Positions 16,511-26,115 of a stretch of DNA of 36,422 nt are shown piece by piece. This DNA is from a virus: IMG/VR virus record IMGVR_UViG_3300030419_001946, positions 1 to 36,422 of that record. One strand, written 5' to 3'. The stretch's first letter is position 1, and the number at the start of each line of letters is the position of its first letter. The translations under genes were made by a program, and so were the position numbers. The notes beneath the pieces are model-generated. The model was given only the letters and a program-made list of their open reading frames with translations. It had not been told where the DNA came from and did no database searches.

Positions 16511-18108
16511 CTCTTTAGTGCTGCACCTTTTGGTGTGAGTTTACCTTTCTTTGATGTTGGCCCCTTTGTTCCACTCATACGAGCGCAGAATGACTTACGG
16601 CGCTTGGCCTTCTTAGAGCCGGGCTTGAGTTTACTTGGCTTAGTGGTTACAGGTGGTTTGAGATTTGCACCCGTCTCACGCTTGAACTTAGCCCTTCCTT
16701 TAGCACTTAGCCCACCTTTTCTATGGTGGCGCTTTGGATTATATCCGTGAAACGGTTTGGACTTCTTCTTGGCTTTCATAACAGCCCAAGCAAGTTCACT
16801 GGGGCTACAACAATCACAGAAATCAACATTAGACAAATCACCTTTGAGAATATCAGATAAAGCATCATCATCTTCACTTCTTTGGATTATACCTTCTGCA
16901 CCGCGTCTTTGTTGCACTGTATTTTTTCTTGGCCGTTGTATTGTTCTACCATAGTTAGGATTCCTCCGCAAACCATATGGGGTTTTTTCATACATAGGTT
17001 CATCTGCAAATCGTGGGTCAGGGACAGTTACTAAGCGACCGGTTTTTGAACCATGTAAAGCATGAAGCCTTGGTCTAATATTAGGAGAATCTCCTTGAAG
17101 ACCTTGAAGCCGGTCTAACTCTCTTTCTTCATGGTCAAGACGAAGTTCCATATGAGGGTCTTCAAAAGGTATTTCTCCTTCAATATTCATACGACTATAC
17201 ATTGGTATTGGATTTTCTACTTCGGTAGGTTGTATGCCCCCACTGGCCCATACTTCATCAGGTAATGATGCATAATTTACAGGAGGTTCTACTTCTGAGA
17301 GAGGAGTCATTGCCGGACTCATAGGTATTGTTTCCGGTGGTAACTGTTCACCAGCCTCGGTAACGCCTCTGTCTAAAGGTAATGGGCTGAGGTTGGACGG
17401 ACCCGTTGGTGCAAAGGCCGAACCCCACGGCCAACCGCCTCGTTTGAACCTGTCAAGCAAATACGCGTGTTTAATCTTCCCTATTCCAGAGCCAGTAGGA
17501 CCACGCCGGTCTGAATACTTGTGTTCTGTGCGAGAAGGAGAAGAAGGGTCAAACCGTCCAGCAGCCTTGAGTAAACGCCAAGCCAAGTCCATCGCTTCTC
17601 CGGTTTGCACACGCCCTGTCATACGGTCAGAGAAGAACTTAGACGGGTCATCGCGACGAAGTTCAGCAAGGCTTTCTTGTCCTTGTGCAACTTGACGGCG
17701 GTGTTTATCCACTTGTCGCATTAAACGCATAAAGTTCTCACGGTGAACTGGGTCGTATTCTTCAGGGTTTTGTCGCATATCCATAAAATCAGGAGATTGA
17801 AGCCCTTCTTCATAGAGGGCAGTCGGCATTTGTTCATCTCCGGGCGAAAGAACCTGTGCAGCCTGTGTAGCCACTTCGCGTCCCGGTGTTTCCTGACCTA
17901 ACATATTCGCAGTTGATTGGAAACGACGGGCAGTCGGGAAATCACGGGCACCACGAAGGGACTCGGCTTCTTGTTGAAGTTCTTCGATACTGGCTTTCTT
18001 CTTCGTATCAGGGTCAGCCTCTCGCTCAGGTTTCTTACCACCGGGTTTACCCACTGAGATAACAACGACCATGCCCTTGGGCTTCTTGCCGACTTTTTCC
18101 TCTTTCAT
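16498..18108 (-). CDS. 536-aa tagged protein with basic C-terminal domain
   Basis: Two copies of the recurrent tag are present: EAMDLAWRLLKAAG (Trp about 177) and SPSELAWAVMKAKK (Trp about 441, preceded by CDCC). Between them lies a Pro/Glu/Arg-rich, poorly ordered region. The last 80 residues (GGLSAKGRAKFKRETGANLK...CARMSG...LKRWNC) match, from memory, a short basic domain widespread in marine phages. The ATG at 18108 overlaps the terminase stop by ATGA; an in-frame TTG at 18120 is less likely. A packaged DNA-binding virion protein is inferred. Confidence 0.8.
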   Translation of the reverse strand: MKEEKVGKKPKGMVVVISVGKPGGKKPEREADPDTKKKASIEELQQEAESLRGARDFPTARRFQSTANMLGQETPGREVATQAAQVLSPGDEQMPTALYEEGLQSPDFMDMRQNPEEYDPVHRENFMRLMRQVDKHRRQVAQGQESLAELRRDDPSKFFSDRMTGRVQTGEAMDLAWRLLKAAGRFDPSSPSRTEHKYSDRRGPTGSGIGKIKHAYLLDRFKRGGWPWGSAFAPTGPSNLSPLPLDRGVTEAGEQLPPETIPMSPAMTPLSEVEPPVNYASLPDEVWASGGIQPTEVENPIPMYSRMNIEGEIPFEDPHMELRLDHEERELDRLQGLQGDSPNIRPRLHALHGSKTGRLVTVPDPRFADEPMYEKTPYGLRRNPNYGRTIQRPRKNTVQQRRGAEGIIQRSEDDDALSDILKGDLSNVDFCDCCSPSELAWAVMKAKKKSKPFHGYNPKRHHRKGGLSAKGRAKFKRETGANLKPPVTTKPSKLKPGSKKAKRRKSFCARMSGTKGPTSKKGKLTPKGAALKRWNC

Positions 18109-19586
18109 GGAATCACCCAACTATCTCTCTTGGCCCCACCACTCATGTAATCATCAAAGCCGGGAAGGTAGTCATCAAGAAGCATGACTGAACCACGGAA
18201 CTCTTTGGTTCCCCAGTTAGCAAGAGCGAGCGCCATTGCCAAGTCGTCATGCGTTCCCACACTCTCAAGCCTCCCATTTTTCTGCATACCAAACCGATTC
18301 AATTCTTCTTCCAACTTGTGAGTGAACGTCTTACTTCTCTCGTCTCCATACGGCGTGCGTATCTGCCCTTGTTCAAAAGCCAGCAGTAGGGACATGAAGA
18401 GGCTTTCCTTTCTTGTCTTAGTTGTCATAAAGGTTCGAATTGGAATATCGTCACGTATTTCTTTCAACTCCATGGCGAACATTCGCTGGAAATTGTTACC
18501 CTCAAGTTCAATGAGGTCAGGTTTGAACTTGTTATTGAGAATAATGATTTGACGCTTCTGAGCCATCGAAGACATTCCTTTTTCGTGAATGATATTGACA
18601 ATCTGTTTTTCATTTTCGCCGGGTGGAGTGCGAAGAGTAACCATTGCTGTAAAGTCAGCATTCTTGTCAGAAGCAATCGCTGTATCCCAACCAATGAAAT
18701 GCTGACCGAATACACCGGCAGGTTCCCCTTCTTCGTTGTATTCCATTTCTGCCCGGTCAAGAAGAACAAGATTGGTGTCACGTGCTCTCTCAAGAATATC
18801 CGACGGGAACATACTGGCAACGTCGTGAATTGGTTCACACAGATACTCACGAGTAAACTGAATTGCTGGCATAGACCGGCGACGCTCTTCGAGCGAGTCC
18901 AAGTCCCAACGCTCAGGCCACAACGCCACGCCCTCAGCGTTAATCGCAGGATATGTTTCGACAACGAACGTATCCTTCTGCTCAAGTTCCGCATACAGGT
19001 CATTGTATGAGAACGGAGTTCCGACCATCATTAGACGCGCACTATGGTGAAGAACAGGAAGCAGAACACCATAGAACCAATCGGCTGCTCGCTGCAACTC
19101 TCCACCCGTTGTGCCCCACAGAATATCGTCACATACAACCACATCAGGGTGGAAACCACGAGTTGCTCCACCGACCGACTTTGCCATAATACGACTACCG
19201 TTTGTGAACTCGAAATAGGACTTAGCCCACGGTTTACCAGTGGGTCGAAGTTGGCGAAGGCAAGGAGTTGTGTCTATACAATTACGAATAAAACGCATGT
19301 GTTCGAGTGTCTGCTCCAATGAGTGAGAGAAAACCATGATGTGTGTGCCGGGCTTAAACGCAGCAATCCACAACGCATAGGCCATGAACAGAGTGGATTT
19401 ACCATGGTCACGGGATGCTTTTACGCAATAGTAGCGATTTTGGGTCAAGCCTTCGTCCCATAATTGGTGGTGATGTGAGTAATGAAAACCAAGGATTGAC
19501 TCAAAGAAAAAACGGAATGAGCGAGAAGCCATCTTCCCATCCATCTCGATGATGAGTTGCTTGGTCTGTTCATTATCATCTGACAC
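18105..19586 (-). CDS. terL: Terminase large subunit
   Basis: The ATPase part shows a Walker A-like SRDHGKST, a motif with GSRIMAKSVGGATRGF, and Walker B DVVVCDD. The nuclease part has FIGWDTAIASDKNADFTAMV, LIELEGN and the C-terminal THDDLAMALALANWG, each offering the acidic residues of the RNase H-like endonuclease. This motor cuts and pumps DNA through the portal. GTG at 19586 (TTG 19589 as alternative) is chosen because AGGAGGT lies 6-9 bases upstream; starting at the more distant TTG (19616) would bury the ribosome site in coding sequence. About 493 aa is normal for the family. It overlaps the flanking genes slightly. Confidence 0.93.
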   Translation of the reverse strand: MSDDNEQTKQLIIEMDGKMASRSFRFFFESILGFHYSHHHQLWDEGLTQNRYYCVKASRDHGKSTLFMAYALWIAAFKPGTHIMVFSHSLEQTLEHMRFIRNCIDTTPCLRQLRPTGKPWAKSYFEFTNGSRIMAKSVGGATRGFHPDVVVCDDILWGTTGGELQRAADWFYGVLLPVLHHSARLMMVGTPFSYNDLYAELEQKDTFVVETYPAINAEGVALWPERWDLDSLEERRRSMPAIQFTREYLCEPIHDVASMFPSDILERARDTNLVLLDRAEMEYNEEGEPAGVFGQHFIGWDTAIASDKNADFTAMVTLRTPPGENEKQIVNIIHEKGMSSMAQKRQIIILNNKFKPDLIELEGNNFQRMFAMELKEIRDDIPIRTFMTTKTRKESLFMSLLLAFEQGQIRTPYGDERSKTFTHKLEEELNRFGMQKNGRLESVGTHDDLAMALALANWGTKEFRGSVMLLDDYLPGFDDYMSGGAKRDSWVIP

Positions 19587-20508
19587 CAATGAAAGACCTC
19601 CTGTTACCCTTTTCAAAATCTCCTAAAGTTGATTGAACCATCTTTTTTTCTTCTTCAGTAAGAGCCTTATGTTCATTCATGGCTTCATCAGAAACATGAC
19701 TTGGTTCAGCCATGTGTTGTGACACTCCACTGCCCAATGCGTTTTGCGCTTCCACAATTTCTTGGGGAGATAATGACTGCGCCGTCGTAGGTGGTGCTAC
19801 AGTAGGTGGTGCTACAGATTGCGTCGTAGGAGCACCTGTATCAAACCCTTCAAAATCACCTAATTTTGCTTGCTGTGTCTCACCCGCCGAAGTTGGAGGT
19901 CGAAGCGGAAGAGATACTCCGACGGGTGGACGTTTTATCATGGATGCTCTCATACCTGCGGTTTGCAACGCTGGGCTGAGTTGTTGGTGAGTAAGATAAC
20001 CTTGGGTTCCTGCGCTCCCGAGTGCACTGATGAGGTCTGTGCCTGATTCATTGGCTCTTTGAAGTGCCAGCAAACCAGCAAGACCACCAAGGGCACCGGC
20101 TGCAAATCTACCAGCACGTGCACCTCGTCCAGTTCTTCGGAGTGCCTCATTGAATGCTTGCTGAGTATTTGAAGAACGCTGTGCATGACCACGTGCTAAA
20201 CGCTCTTGAAGAGGCATTTTTTTGTCATATCTTGCTTGTGCCCTTTGCGCCCATCCCCTTTGCTCTTCAGGAGTTCTTCCACTAAGAGTAGTAGGAGCAC
20301 CAAGTGCAGCGAGTCGCTCCGCATCTTTATCTTTTGTAGGTTCAAAACCAAGTTCTCCACTTTGTGTAATAAATGACTCATGAGGCTTCAAACGGTCAGG
20401 ACCGGGTTGGTATCTTAAATTGGAACTACTTTCACCCATACTCAGAGGGACTTGAAACGGTCCTATCTGTGTGAACACATCCTGCTTTAATACGAGAACT
20501 GGCTTCAT
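19576..20508 (-). CDS. 310-aa protein of unknown function before terL
   Basis: The N-terminus (MKPVLVLKQDVFTQIGPFQVP) is followed by an Arg/Gln-rich region. A central Gly/Ala-rich, weakly hydrophobic segment (about residues 132-165, GRFAAGALGGLAGLLALQ) follows, and then repeats of VAPPT near residue 235. The Gly/Ala segment resembles membrane-inserting stretches of some ejected virion proteins, but could also be a flexible helix. The start overlaps the previous stop (TGATG-type). Possible virion protein. No family is recognised. Confidence 0.75.
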   Translation of the reverse strand: MKPVLVLKQDVFTQIGPFQVPLSMGESSSNLRYQPGPDRLKPHESFITQSGELGFEPTKDKDAERLAALGAPTTLSGRTPEEQRGWAQRAQARYDKKMPLQERLARGHAQRSSNTQQAFNEALRRTGRGARAGRFAAGALGGLAGLLALQRANESGTDLISALGSAGTQGYLTHQQLSPALQTAGMRASMIKRPPVGVSLPLRPPTSAGETQQAKLGDFEGFDTGAPTTQSVAPPTVAPPTTAQSLSPQEIVEAQNALGSGVSQHMAEPSHVSDEAMNEHKALTEEEKKMVQSTLGDFEKGNRRSFIGVR

Positions 20509-22802
20509 CAGACACCCCCCATACTTACCTTAACCATCTTGACCACATCAAGCGGGACATCTAACTTTTCCGAAATCCTGTTCCAGTCACCAGAAGTATG
20601 AGCAATGGTTCTCACATCAAGAGATGTAAGCCCTAAGCCCTTTGCGATTCTATGGATTCCACGCTCATCAGAAATGTCAACCTCACGAACAGGAACGCGC
20701 TTCATGATGTCTGTATCCATGCGAGCCTCATCTTTCTGCATCTCTTCCATCGCCTTCATCAAACGGTCAGTCATTGGGAGTGACTCATCGAGGCTACGAA
20801 GATACTGGGACAAAAGTTGCTGACGAGGGTCACCAAACGTCTGTTGGAATCGCTGCTCCTGCGGTGTGAGAGTTTGACCAGTGCCAATTGGAACTCTCGC
20901 GCCCACTTGTTGAAGAGCCTCTCTAAATTGTGTAGGTTGCATTTGTCCGATTTTTTGTCGGGCACTAACAAGAAGAGGGTCTTGAGGAGTGAAAGGCTGC
21001 TGCACAGCCACTTGTCCCCGACGAGGCGTCTGAGTCGAAAGCGCAGGTGATTCAGGGGCTTGAATGGCAGGAGTTCCCTCCTCCTCTCTTGTGGTTGCTC
21101 TCCCACTTCCAGTCATTCTTGTTGAGAGTTTTTCGTGGTCCTCGTGATGACGAGCATACGATGGTAGGCTACCCATTGGAACTTCAGAATAGCCAGCGAT
21201 GTTTTGTGCATACATCGGTTGTGTAGGAATCATCTCAGGTGGTGGGATTTCACGTTGTGGTTGGTGACCAAAACCCATTGCGACCAACGAAGCAATACCT
21301 TCCATGGCAATGCGACGATGTTGGAGGTTTTCGTCTCCAGATTCAGGATTAAGACGGAATCGCCTAAGAATCTCAGGGTCATCAATCTGAAGATTGCGAA
21401 GATTGGACACCCCCTCTTCATCAACACCAGCCATCATCAACTTAGTAGCCAATTTTGCAGCATTAGCGTGAGTGTGCTCTTTAATCCTCGACCCATCACT
21501 AAGAGAAACATGAGGTCCATGACCCACATACTGTTTCATTTGTGCATAATCAAGGCTGTCTTCAGGGGCACCCAAATTATCCATCATAAATTGAAACAAT
21601 TCACGACCAGAAGAGTTCTTCGCATCAATGCGACCGAAGAGATAAGTAAAAGCCGGTGTAACAGCAAGTTCACGAGCCATAGCATTGAGAAGGTCTGGAC
21701 TTCGCAATACAGATGTAAATGGGTAAAGAGTGTAATCACCAGCAGCAGTTCCATTGTTTTCTTCTACTGTGATGTCTTTGTTTAACGGAACTTGAAAATC
21801 AGGGACTCTACTCGGGTCAATTTGACTAAACGCCTCAAGAATATGTTTTCTTGCATTTTCAATAGCCGTTGACGGGGGTCTACCTATGCCTGCTTTTTTG
21901 TAAAAGAATGCATCAGGAAGATGATGGAGCATTTCCCATGCATAGACATTGTCCATCACCTTTTCACTTTGCACACCTTCAGGCATAAACTTCGCATGAG
22001 CAGTCGGTATTGTTGCACCGGGTCCAAGTCCTTGGCCCTGCTTTGCACCCTTCATTCTGTAAGCAGATGGATGAAGATAACGAGGTGTGATGTATGGATA
22101 TTTAATCCACTCAGGGGCTTGGTTGATGTTGAAACCTTTCAAACCCAACTTCTCTATGAGAATCTGACCGAGTTCTTTGTGCATTGGATTTGCACCTGAT
22201 TCGATGTGCATACCGGCGGGGCTTTTTTCATGACCCCTATTAGTGAAATAAGTCACTGGGTCGCCACCAGCACCCTTAGTGCGCTCAGCGTAATCCCTTG
22301 AAAAAGGCGCTGAGTTGATTTTACGCCAAGCAGTTGCGTCAGCATCGGGGAGATGCATTCGCTCATCCGGGTGATTTTGGTTGAACTTATCTATCGAAGC
22401 CTGAACAAGAGCCATTGCTTGCATTGGGTCTTCCCCGAACTTTTCCAACATCTTAGCAGTTTCATGAATAATAGCATCAATTGGATGGAGATGAAGATAC
22501 TCCTTACCCTCAAACTCATGTGCAAACTCTGCGTGCCCAAACTGTCCCTTTCGAGGTTTCACCGGAAGCAACTTCCCTACACCGTTGTGACCTTCAGATT
22601 CAGCAATCAAGTGTGGGTCCGCTGAACCCATGTGAGCAAACGCTGGTGCATCGGGGAAGTTTTTGTCAGGATGAAACGCTTCAGGGGGAGGGTGTCGAAG
22701 TAAGTGTGCCTGTCCTTGACCGGGTAAGTGAGCGTAAACTCCGTCACCCTTCATAATGAGTTTAGGAACACTCATCGGTTGGGGAAGGAATGCGATAATC
22801 AT
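20508..22802 (-). CDS. 764-aa unknown protein, helical C-terminus
   Basis: The N-terminal 500 residues are globular and rich in His, Met and Pro (for example QAHLLRHPPPEAFHPDKNF and MKQYVGHGPHVSLSD). Residues about 560-640 are low complexity Thr/Pro/Gln. The last 70 (GIHRIAKGLGLTSLDVRTIA and ISEKLDVPLDVVKMVK) look like two helix-turn-helix-like units. One spot, NVYAWEMLHHL, resembles the recurrent tag but lacks its Lys. Overlap of four bases with the upstream gene and one with the downstream places it in the same transcript. Role unknown. Confidence 0.8.
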   Translation of the reverse strand: MIIAFLPQPMSVPKLIMKGDGVYAHLPGQGQAHLLRHPPPEAFHPDKNFPDAPAFAHMGSADPHLIAESEGHNGVGKLLPVKPRKGQFGHAEFAHEFEGKEYLHLHPIDAIIHETAKMLEKFGEDPMQAMALVQASIDKFNQNHPDERMHLPDADATAWRKINSAPFSRDYAERTKGAGGDPVTYFTNRGHEKSPAGMHIESGANPMHKELGQILIEKLGLKGFNINQAPEWIKYPYITPRYLHPSAYRMKGAKQGQGLGPGATIPTAHAKFMPEGVQSEKVMDNVYAWEMLHHLPDAFFYKKAGIGRPPSTAIENARKHILEAFSQIDPSRVPDFQVPLNKDITVEENNGTAAGDYTLYPFTSVLRSPDLLNAMARELAVTPAFTYLFGRIDAKNSSGRELFQFMMDNLGAPEDSLDYAQMKQYVGHGPHVSLSDGSRIKEHTHANAAKLATKLMMAGVDEEGVSNLRNLQIDDPEILRRFRLNPESGDENLQHRRIAMEGIASLVAMGFGHQPQREIPPPEMIPTQPMYAQNIAGYSEVPMGSLPSYARHHEDHEKLSTRMTGSGRATTREEEGTPAIQAPESPALSTQTPRRGQVAVQQPFTPQDPLLVSARQKIGQMQPTQFREALQQVGARVPIGTGQTLTPQEQRFQQTFGDPRQQLLSQYLRSLDESLPMTDRLMKAMEEMQKDEARMDTDIMKRVPVREVDISDERGIHRIAKGLGLTSLDVRTIAHTSGDWNRISEKLDVPLDVVKMVKVSMGGV

Positions 22803-24982
22803 GAGCGATTGCTCCCCCGCGCGTTGATGACCTGTGCGGGGTCTGCACCATACATCTTCGCTTCGGCCTCTTCATTCTCAGTTCCTCCCTGCGGTTTACT
22901 TGTTTGGTTCGCAGAATTGGAGGGGTGATTTGGAAGATTGGAGCCAGCGCCGGAGGTATCTGGAGTGCCCATTCCCTTGCGCTTCTTGTCCTTATCGCGA
23001 GCATCGCGTAGAGCCTCACGAAGTTCTCGGACAAGGATTCGCATTTGTCCTATGTCGCTTCTGGACTTCATGAGGTCAGAGTGAACGACATCATCCTCAC
23101 TCATTGTTACTATGCTTGGCATCTTGGGTTTGTTGAGACGAGGCTTACGAACACCCTTTGGTGGTTGAATACGAGGAGCGCGAACAGGGTGAAGACGGGG
23201 CTTTCGTGGATGTGGGATGTTACGAAGTGATGGGCGACCGAAACGACGGTGTTCACCCGGAGGAGTGCGGACATTTCCAAGACGCTTCTGAGCCTCTTGA
23301 GTTGCCATGTAGTCAAGATACTGTTGAGGGTCTTTCGACTTCGGTTGCTTACTCGCAATACCACGGTGAGACATCTCAACAGATAAATCTGCTAAGTTCA
23401 ATCCAGTGTGTCTCCCAACGGGTAGATTCCGACTGATGATTTTAGCACGAGCAGGAGTCATAGGTCTTCCACCAAACCCACCTTTGGGTCGCTTAAACGC
23501 ACCAGTAGATGGACGGAACTTCTTACTCTCTTCGTCCTTGTCCTTTTTTTCCTTCATTCGCTTGGACTTCAACAACTCAGACCAAGCATGGTCCATCGGC
23601 TCGCTTTTTTGCTGTTGATTCTTTTGAGCCTGATACGCAGCAAACTTGATAGCATCCATAAACTCGTCATTAACATAGTAAGTATCTGGTAAAGGACCGG
23701 GTTCAATCTTATCTTCTTGAACAGGTTGAGGTTCAGGAGTAGGTTCAGGAGTAGGTTCAGGAAGAGGCGCGTTAATGTCAGCCATTCTATCATCTGAAAA
23801 ACGACCAATGTTATGTGCAAAGGTAGCCAAGTCAGCCATGTAATCACCACCCTCAACAGCATGGGCTGCGGTCGGGTAGAGTTGAGCAGTAAGATTATCC
23901 CTAACCATTGAAGGTCGGAGATTAGCAAATCTCAATGGTTGTCTAAGATGTTGAGTGGACGGTCTTTGGTCTACTCTTCTTTCACCGGGATACTTTTTAT
24001 TCGGTTTTTGAACTGCAACGGTTTGACTGGGTGGCATAAAATTAGCGACAGACGCACTATACAATCTATTAGGCGGAATATTTGCAACTCCACCGTATCG
24101 TGCTATTAGATTCCTCATAGCAGGTAGTTGTCTTCTTTGAGGAGAGGTAAGAAGTGCCTCATTGAGATTTGTCATTACTGGAATGTGTGTTCTATTTCTA
24201 CGTTGAATATCAGCATGAATGTCCCGTTCAGTTTCTGCACGTGTTTTACCAGTATGCGTCGCATGATGAACTCCAGCAGGTAGTCCTTTGGGTTTGTATG
24301 GAGGGGCTTTTACTAACACATCACCGATAAACATCGGCTCACTTTTTTGAGCAAGTGCCATTCTCTTAATGTGGGCCGGATAGCCCATGTTTGGGTTCAA
24401 ACCCACGCACGGTTCTCCGACTTGAGCATTACAAGTAGGACAGGGAACAGCGGTTACCCTGTCTTGTATCTGCTGTTCAGCCCTCGCCATCGCTGCTTGT
24501 TCCGCTTCACGCATCGCTTTTTGTCGCTCCAAATAATCATCATCTTTCAACAACTCAGACCAAGCGTGCTCCATCGGTTCACCGGTAGCAACCATGTGCC
24601 CATGAGCAGCACCCGGACCTTTTGCTCCTGTAGCAAGGCTCGTTAGGAATCCACCAGTCCCCATAGGATTTGTTTGGAGGCCGACTTCACGGTCAGCGTC
24701 TAACTTTGTTGAATCATCAAGCCCCTCTTCCTCTTCTTCATCGTCATGCATTGCACTAAGATGGTGGCGGCGAACCTTGATGTGGCGAATCTTTCGCTCT
24801 TCTTGCTCTTCTTTCTCTTTCTTAGCCTGACGTTTGTCAGCCTTACCTTCACGGTCACGTGGGTCTTCATACCCAGTTCGAGTTGATTCCTCTTCGTGAT
24901 TCTCGCGGAACATATGCGAGGACTCAGAGCGGGGGGAATACATGCGCGTGTCAGAGGAGCGGCCCATCATTCCTTCAGTCAT
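22799..24982 (-). CDS. 727-aa protein with two AWSELLK tags and a zinc knuckle
   Basis: Residues 136-146 read EPMEHAWSELLK and a near-identical EPMDHAWSELLKSK occurs around residue 467, with over 300 unrelated residues between. A third related peptide, SEPMFIGDVLVKA, sits at about 214-226. A CPTC...PC...H zinc motif (CPTCNAQVGEPCVG, H204) precedes it. The N-terminal 100 residues are highly charged, and basic Arg/Pro/Lys-rich stretches occur throughout the C-terminal part. The repeated tag inside one protein strongly suggests modular domain insertion. A DNA-binding virion protein is inferred. Confidence 0.85.
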   Translation of the reverse strand: MTEGMMGRSSDTRMYSPRSESSHMFRENHEEESTRTGYEDPRDREGKADKRQAKKEKEEQEERKIRHIKVRRHHLSAMHDDEEEEEGLDDSTKLDADREVGLQTNPMGTGGFLTSLATGAKGPGAAHGHMVATGEPMEHAWSELLKDDDYLERQKAMREAEQAAMARAEQQIQDRVTAVPCPTCNAQVGEPCVGLNPNMGYPAHIKRMALAQKSEPMFIGDVLVKAPPYKPKGLPAGVHHATHTGKTRAETERDIHADIQRRNRTHIPVMTNLNEALLTSPQRRQLPAMRNLIARYGGVANIPPNRLYSASVANFMPPSQTVAVQKPNKKYPGERRVDQRPSTQHLRQPLRFANLRPSMVRDNLTAQLYPTAAHAVEGGDYMADLATFAHNIGRFSDDRMADINAPLPEPTPEPTPEPQPVQEDKIEPGPLPDTYYVNDEFMDAIKFAAYQAQKNQQQKSEPMDHAWSELLKSKRMKEKKDKDEESKKFRPSTGAFKRPKGGFGGRPMTPARAKIISRNLPVGRHTGLNLADLSVEMSHRGIASKQPKSKDPQQYLDYMATQEAQKRLGNVRTPPGEHRRFGRPSLRNIPHPRKPRLHPVRAPRIQPPKGVRKPRLNKPKMPSIVTMSEDDVVHSDLMKSRSDIGQMRILVRELREALRDARDKDKKRKGMGTPDTSGAGSNLPNHPSNSANQTSKPQGGTENEEAEAKMYGADPAQVINARGSNRS

Positions 24983-25377
24983 TACATGTCACCCCCTGTC
25001 AAAATCGCAGCGTATTCCTTCAAGCGGAAGGGCACCCGGTTGTAGAACCTTCTGACGAAAAGGTCGTTTGGAAACGCCTTTGTCATGTCAGTAAATATCT
25101 CGGATAATATGGAGAGTGTATTATTCAACACTACGCGTGTAGGGAATACTTTCTCAGGCTCATCATTTTCTGCAAGTGTTTGAAATGCCTCACAAAGAAC
25201 AGCAAACATATCCGTAGGAACTCTAATGTCACCATAAAAATTGAAGCGTTCCACAAGACAACGAGAGAAATCTAAGAGAGATGGTATCTCGTCATCTGTG
25301 ATTGGAATATCACTGGATGTAATTCTAAAACCGGGATGCCCAACTTGAAGTAAATCAGTAACAGACACTGCAATCAT
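24982..25377 (-). CDS. 131-aa unknown protein
   Basis: A compact alpha-helical-looking protein (MIAVSVTDLLQVGHPGFRIT, then LLDFSRCLVERFNFYG, RVPTDMFAVLCEAFQTLAEN and a helical C-terminus). No membrane segment or metal motif. It overlaps the probable small-terminase gene upstream by ATGA and the 727-aa gene downstream by one base, so it is translated in a tightly linked unit. It may assist packaging. No family recognised. Confidence 0.75.
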   Translation of the reverse strand: MIAVSVTDLLQVGHPGFRITSSDIPITDDEIPSLLDFSRCLVERFNFYGDIRVPTDMFAVLCEAFQTLAENDEPEKVFPTRVVLNNTLSILSEIFTDMTKAFPNDLFVRRFYNRVPFRLKEYAAILTGGDM

Positions 25378-26057
25378 TCAATGTCACCCACCTGTTCAAT
25401 CAACTTTTCACGCACACGCATCCAAGTTTCAGGACTCTCTTTACTAAGTTCTACTTTGAGGATATTGATGGTGTTATGAGTTTGACCATTTTCAGAAGTA
25501 GCACCCCATTCACCTTGGAACTTCAATAAGTCCTTGATGGATTCTCTTACTTCTTTGTGCAAGGACACTGCATCCCGAATGAACCCATCTTCGTGAACGC
25601 TCCCTTCATTGAGCAGTTCGGACAACTTATGATTGAGGTGTTCGACATTCCCACGTAATACATCAATTTCACTTCCAACAACCAAGGCTACCTCTGTAGC
25701 AGCACTGCGTTGCACTAATGGTTGAAAATGATGTCGCATGTGGTGATACACTGTGTTCTCAGATACACCAAGTTCTGCTGCAATCGCATCCGACTCAGAC
25801 CCATCCGCGAAATATCGCCCTTCTAACTCAGAGCGTTCAGGATGAGTGCAAATCTTACACTGAGGATTTGCAGCCATGTGATACTTACCCATGTGATTAC
25901 GATAATGCCGGTCAGTTGTATTGGGTCGCCAACCCATATCTTGGTCTAACTGACGAGGCGATATTTCGCCTTGCCGAAGCGCTTCTTCTAACTCATCTCG
26001 GCTTGGATGTTGGCAAAGCGCACAAGAACGCTTAGTCACACGCTCCGCTACATCCAT
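25374..26057 (-). CDS. Probable terminase small subunit (two zinc-HTH units)
   Basis: Two repeated modules of the pattern CxxC-HPxRxELE...(helix-turn-helix)...RNHMGKYH / MRHHFQP are visible (CALCQHPSRDELEEAL and CKICTHPERSELEGRYF). Each is followed by a turn and recognition-helix-like segment (SPRQLDQDMGWRPNTTDRHYR; SDAIAAELGVSENTVYHHMR). A long coiled coil follows (about residues 130-190). Zinc-HTH plus coiled coil is a plausible small-terminase architecture that marks viral DNA for packaging. Position upstream of terL on the same strand supports this. It could also be a regulator. Confidence 0.65.
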   Translation of the reverse strand: MDVAERVTKRSCALCQHPSRDELEEALRQGEISPRQLDQDMGWRPNTTDRHYRNHMGKYHMAANPQCKICTHPERSELEGRYFADGSESDAIAAELGVSENTVYHHMRHHFQPLVQRSAATEVALVVGSEIDVLRGNVEHLNHKLSELLNEGSVHEDGFIRDAVSLHKEVRESIKDLLKFQGEWGATSENGQTHNTINILKVELSKESPETWMRVREKLIEQVGDIE

Positions 26058-26115
26058 ACTGTTCTTAAGGCAGCATCGAACATAACGGTTTTGAATGTAA
26101 AGTAGATGCGAAGTT
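26058..26115. promoter_or_regulatory. Divergent intergenic region
   Basis: This 58-base gap separates the only plus-strand gene from the packaging operon on the minus strand. It must hold the initiation signals for both, but no clear TATA box, -10/-35 pair or operator stands out by eye. An A/T-rich spot lies at about 26089-26102. Confidence 0.4.

Noticed and set aside
20508-22802. Possible extra tag NVYAWEMLHHLPD in the 764-aa protein
   Set aside because: It has Ala-Trp and Leu at the right spacing but no Lys and lacks the usual preceding motif, so it was not counted among the 15.
22834-23073. Plus-strand frames inside the 727-aa gene
   Set aside because: Shadows of a long, tag-bearing minus-strand gene with good start and stop overlaps.
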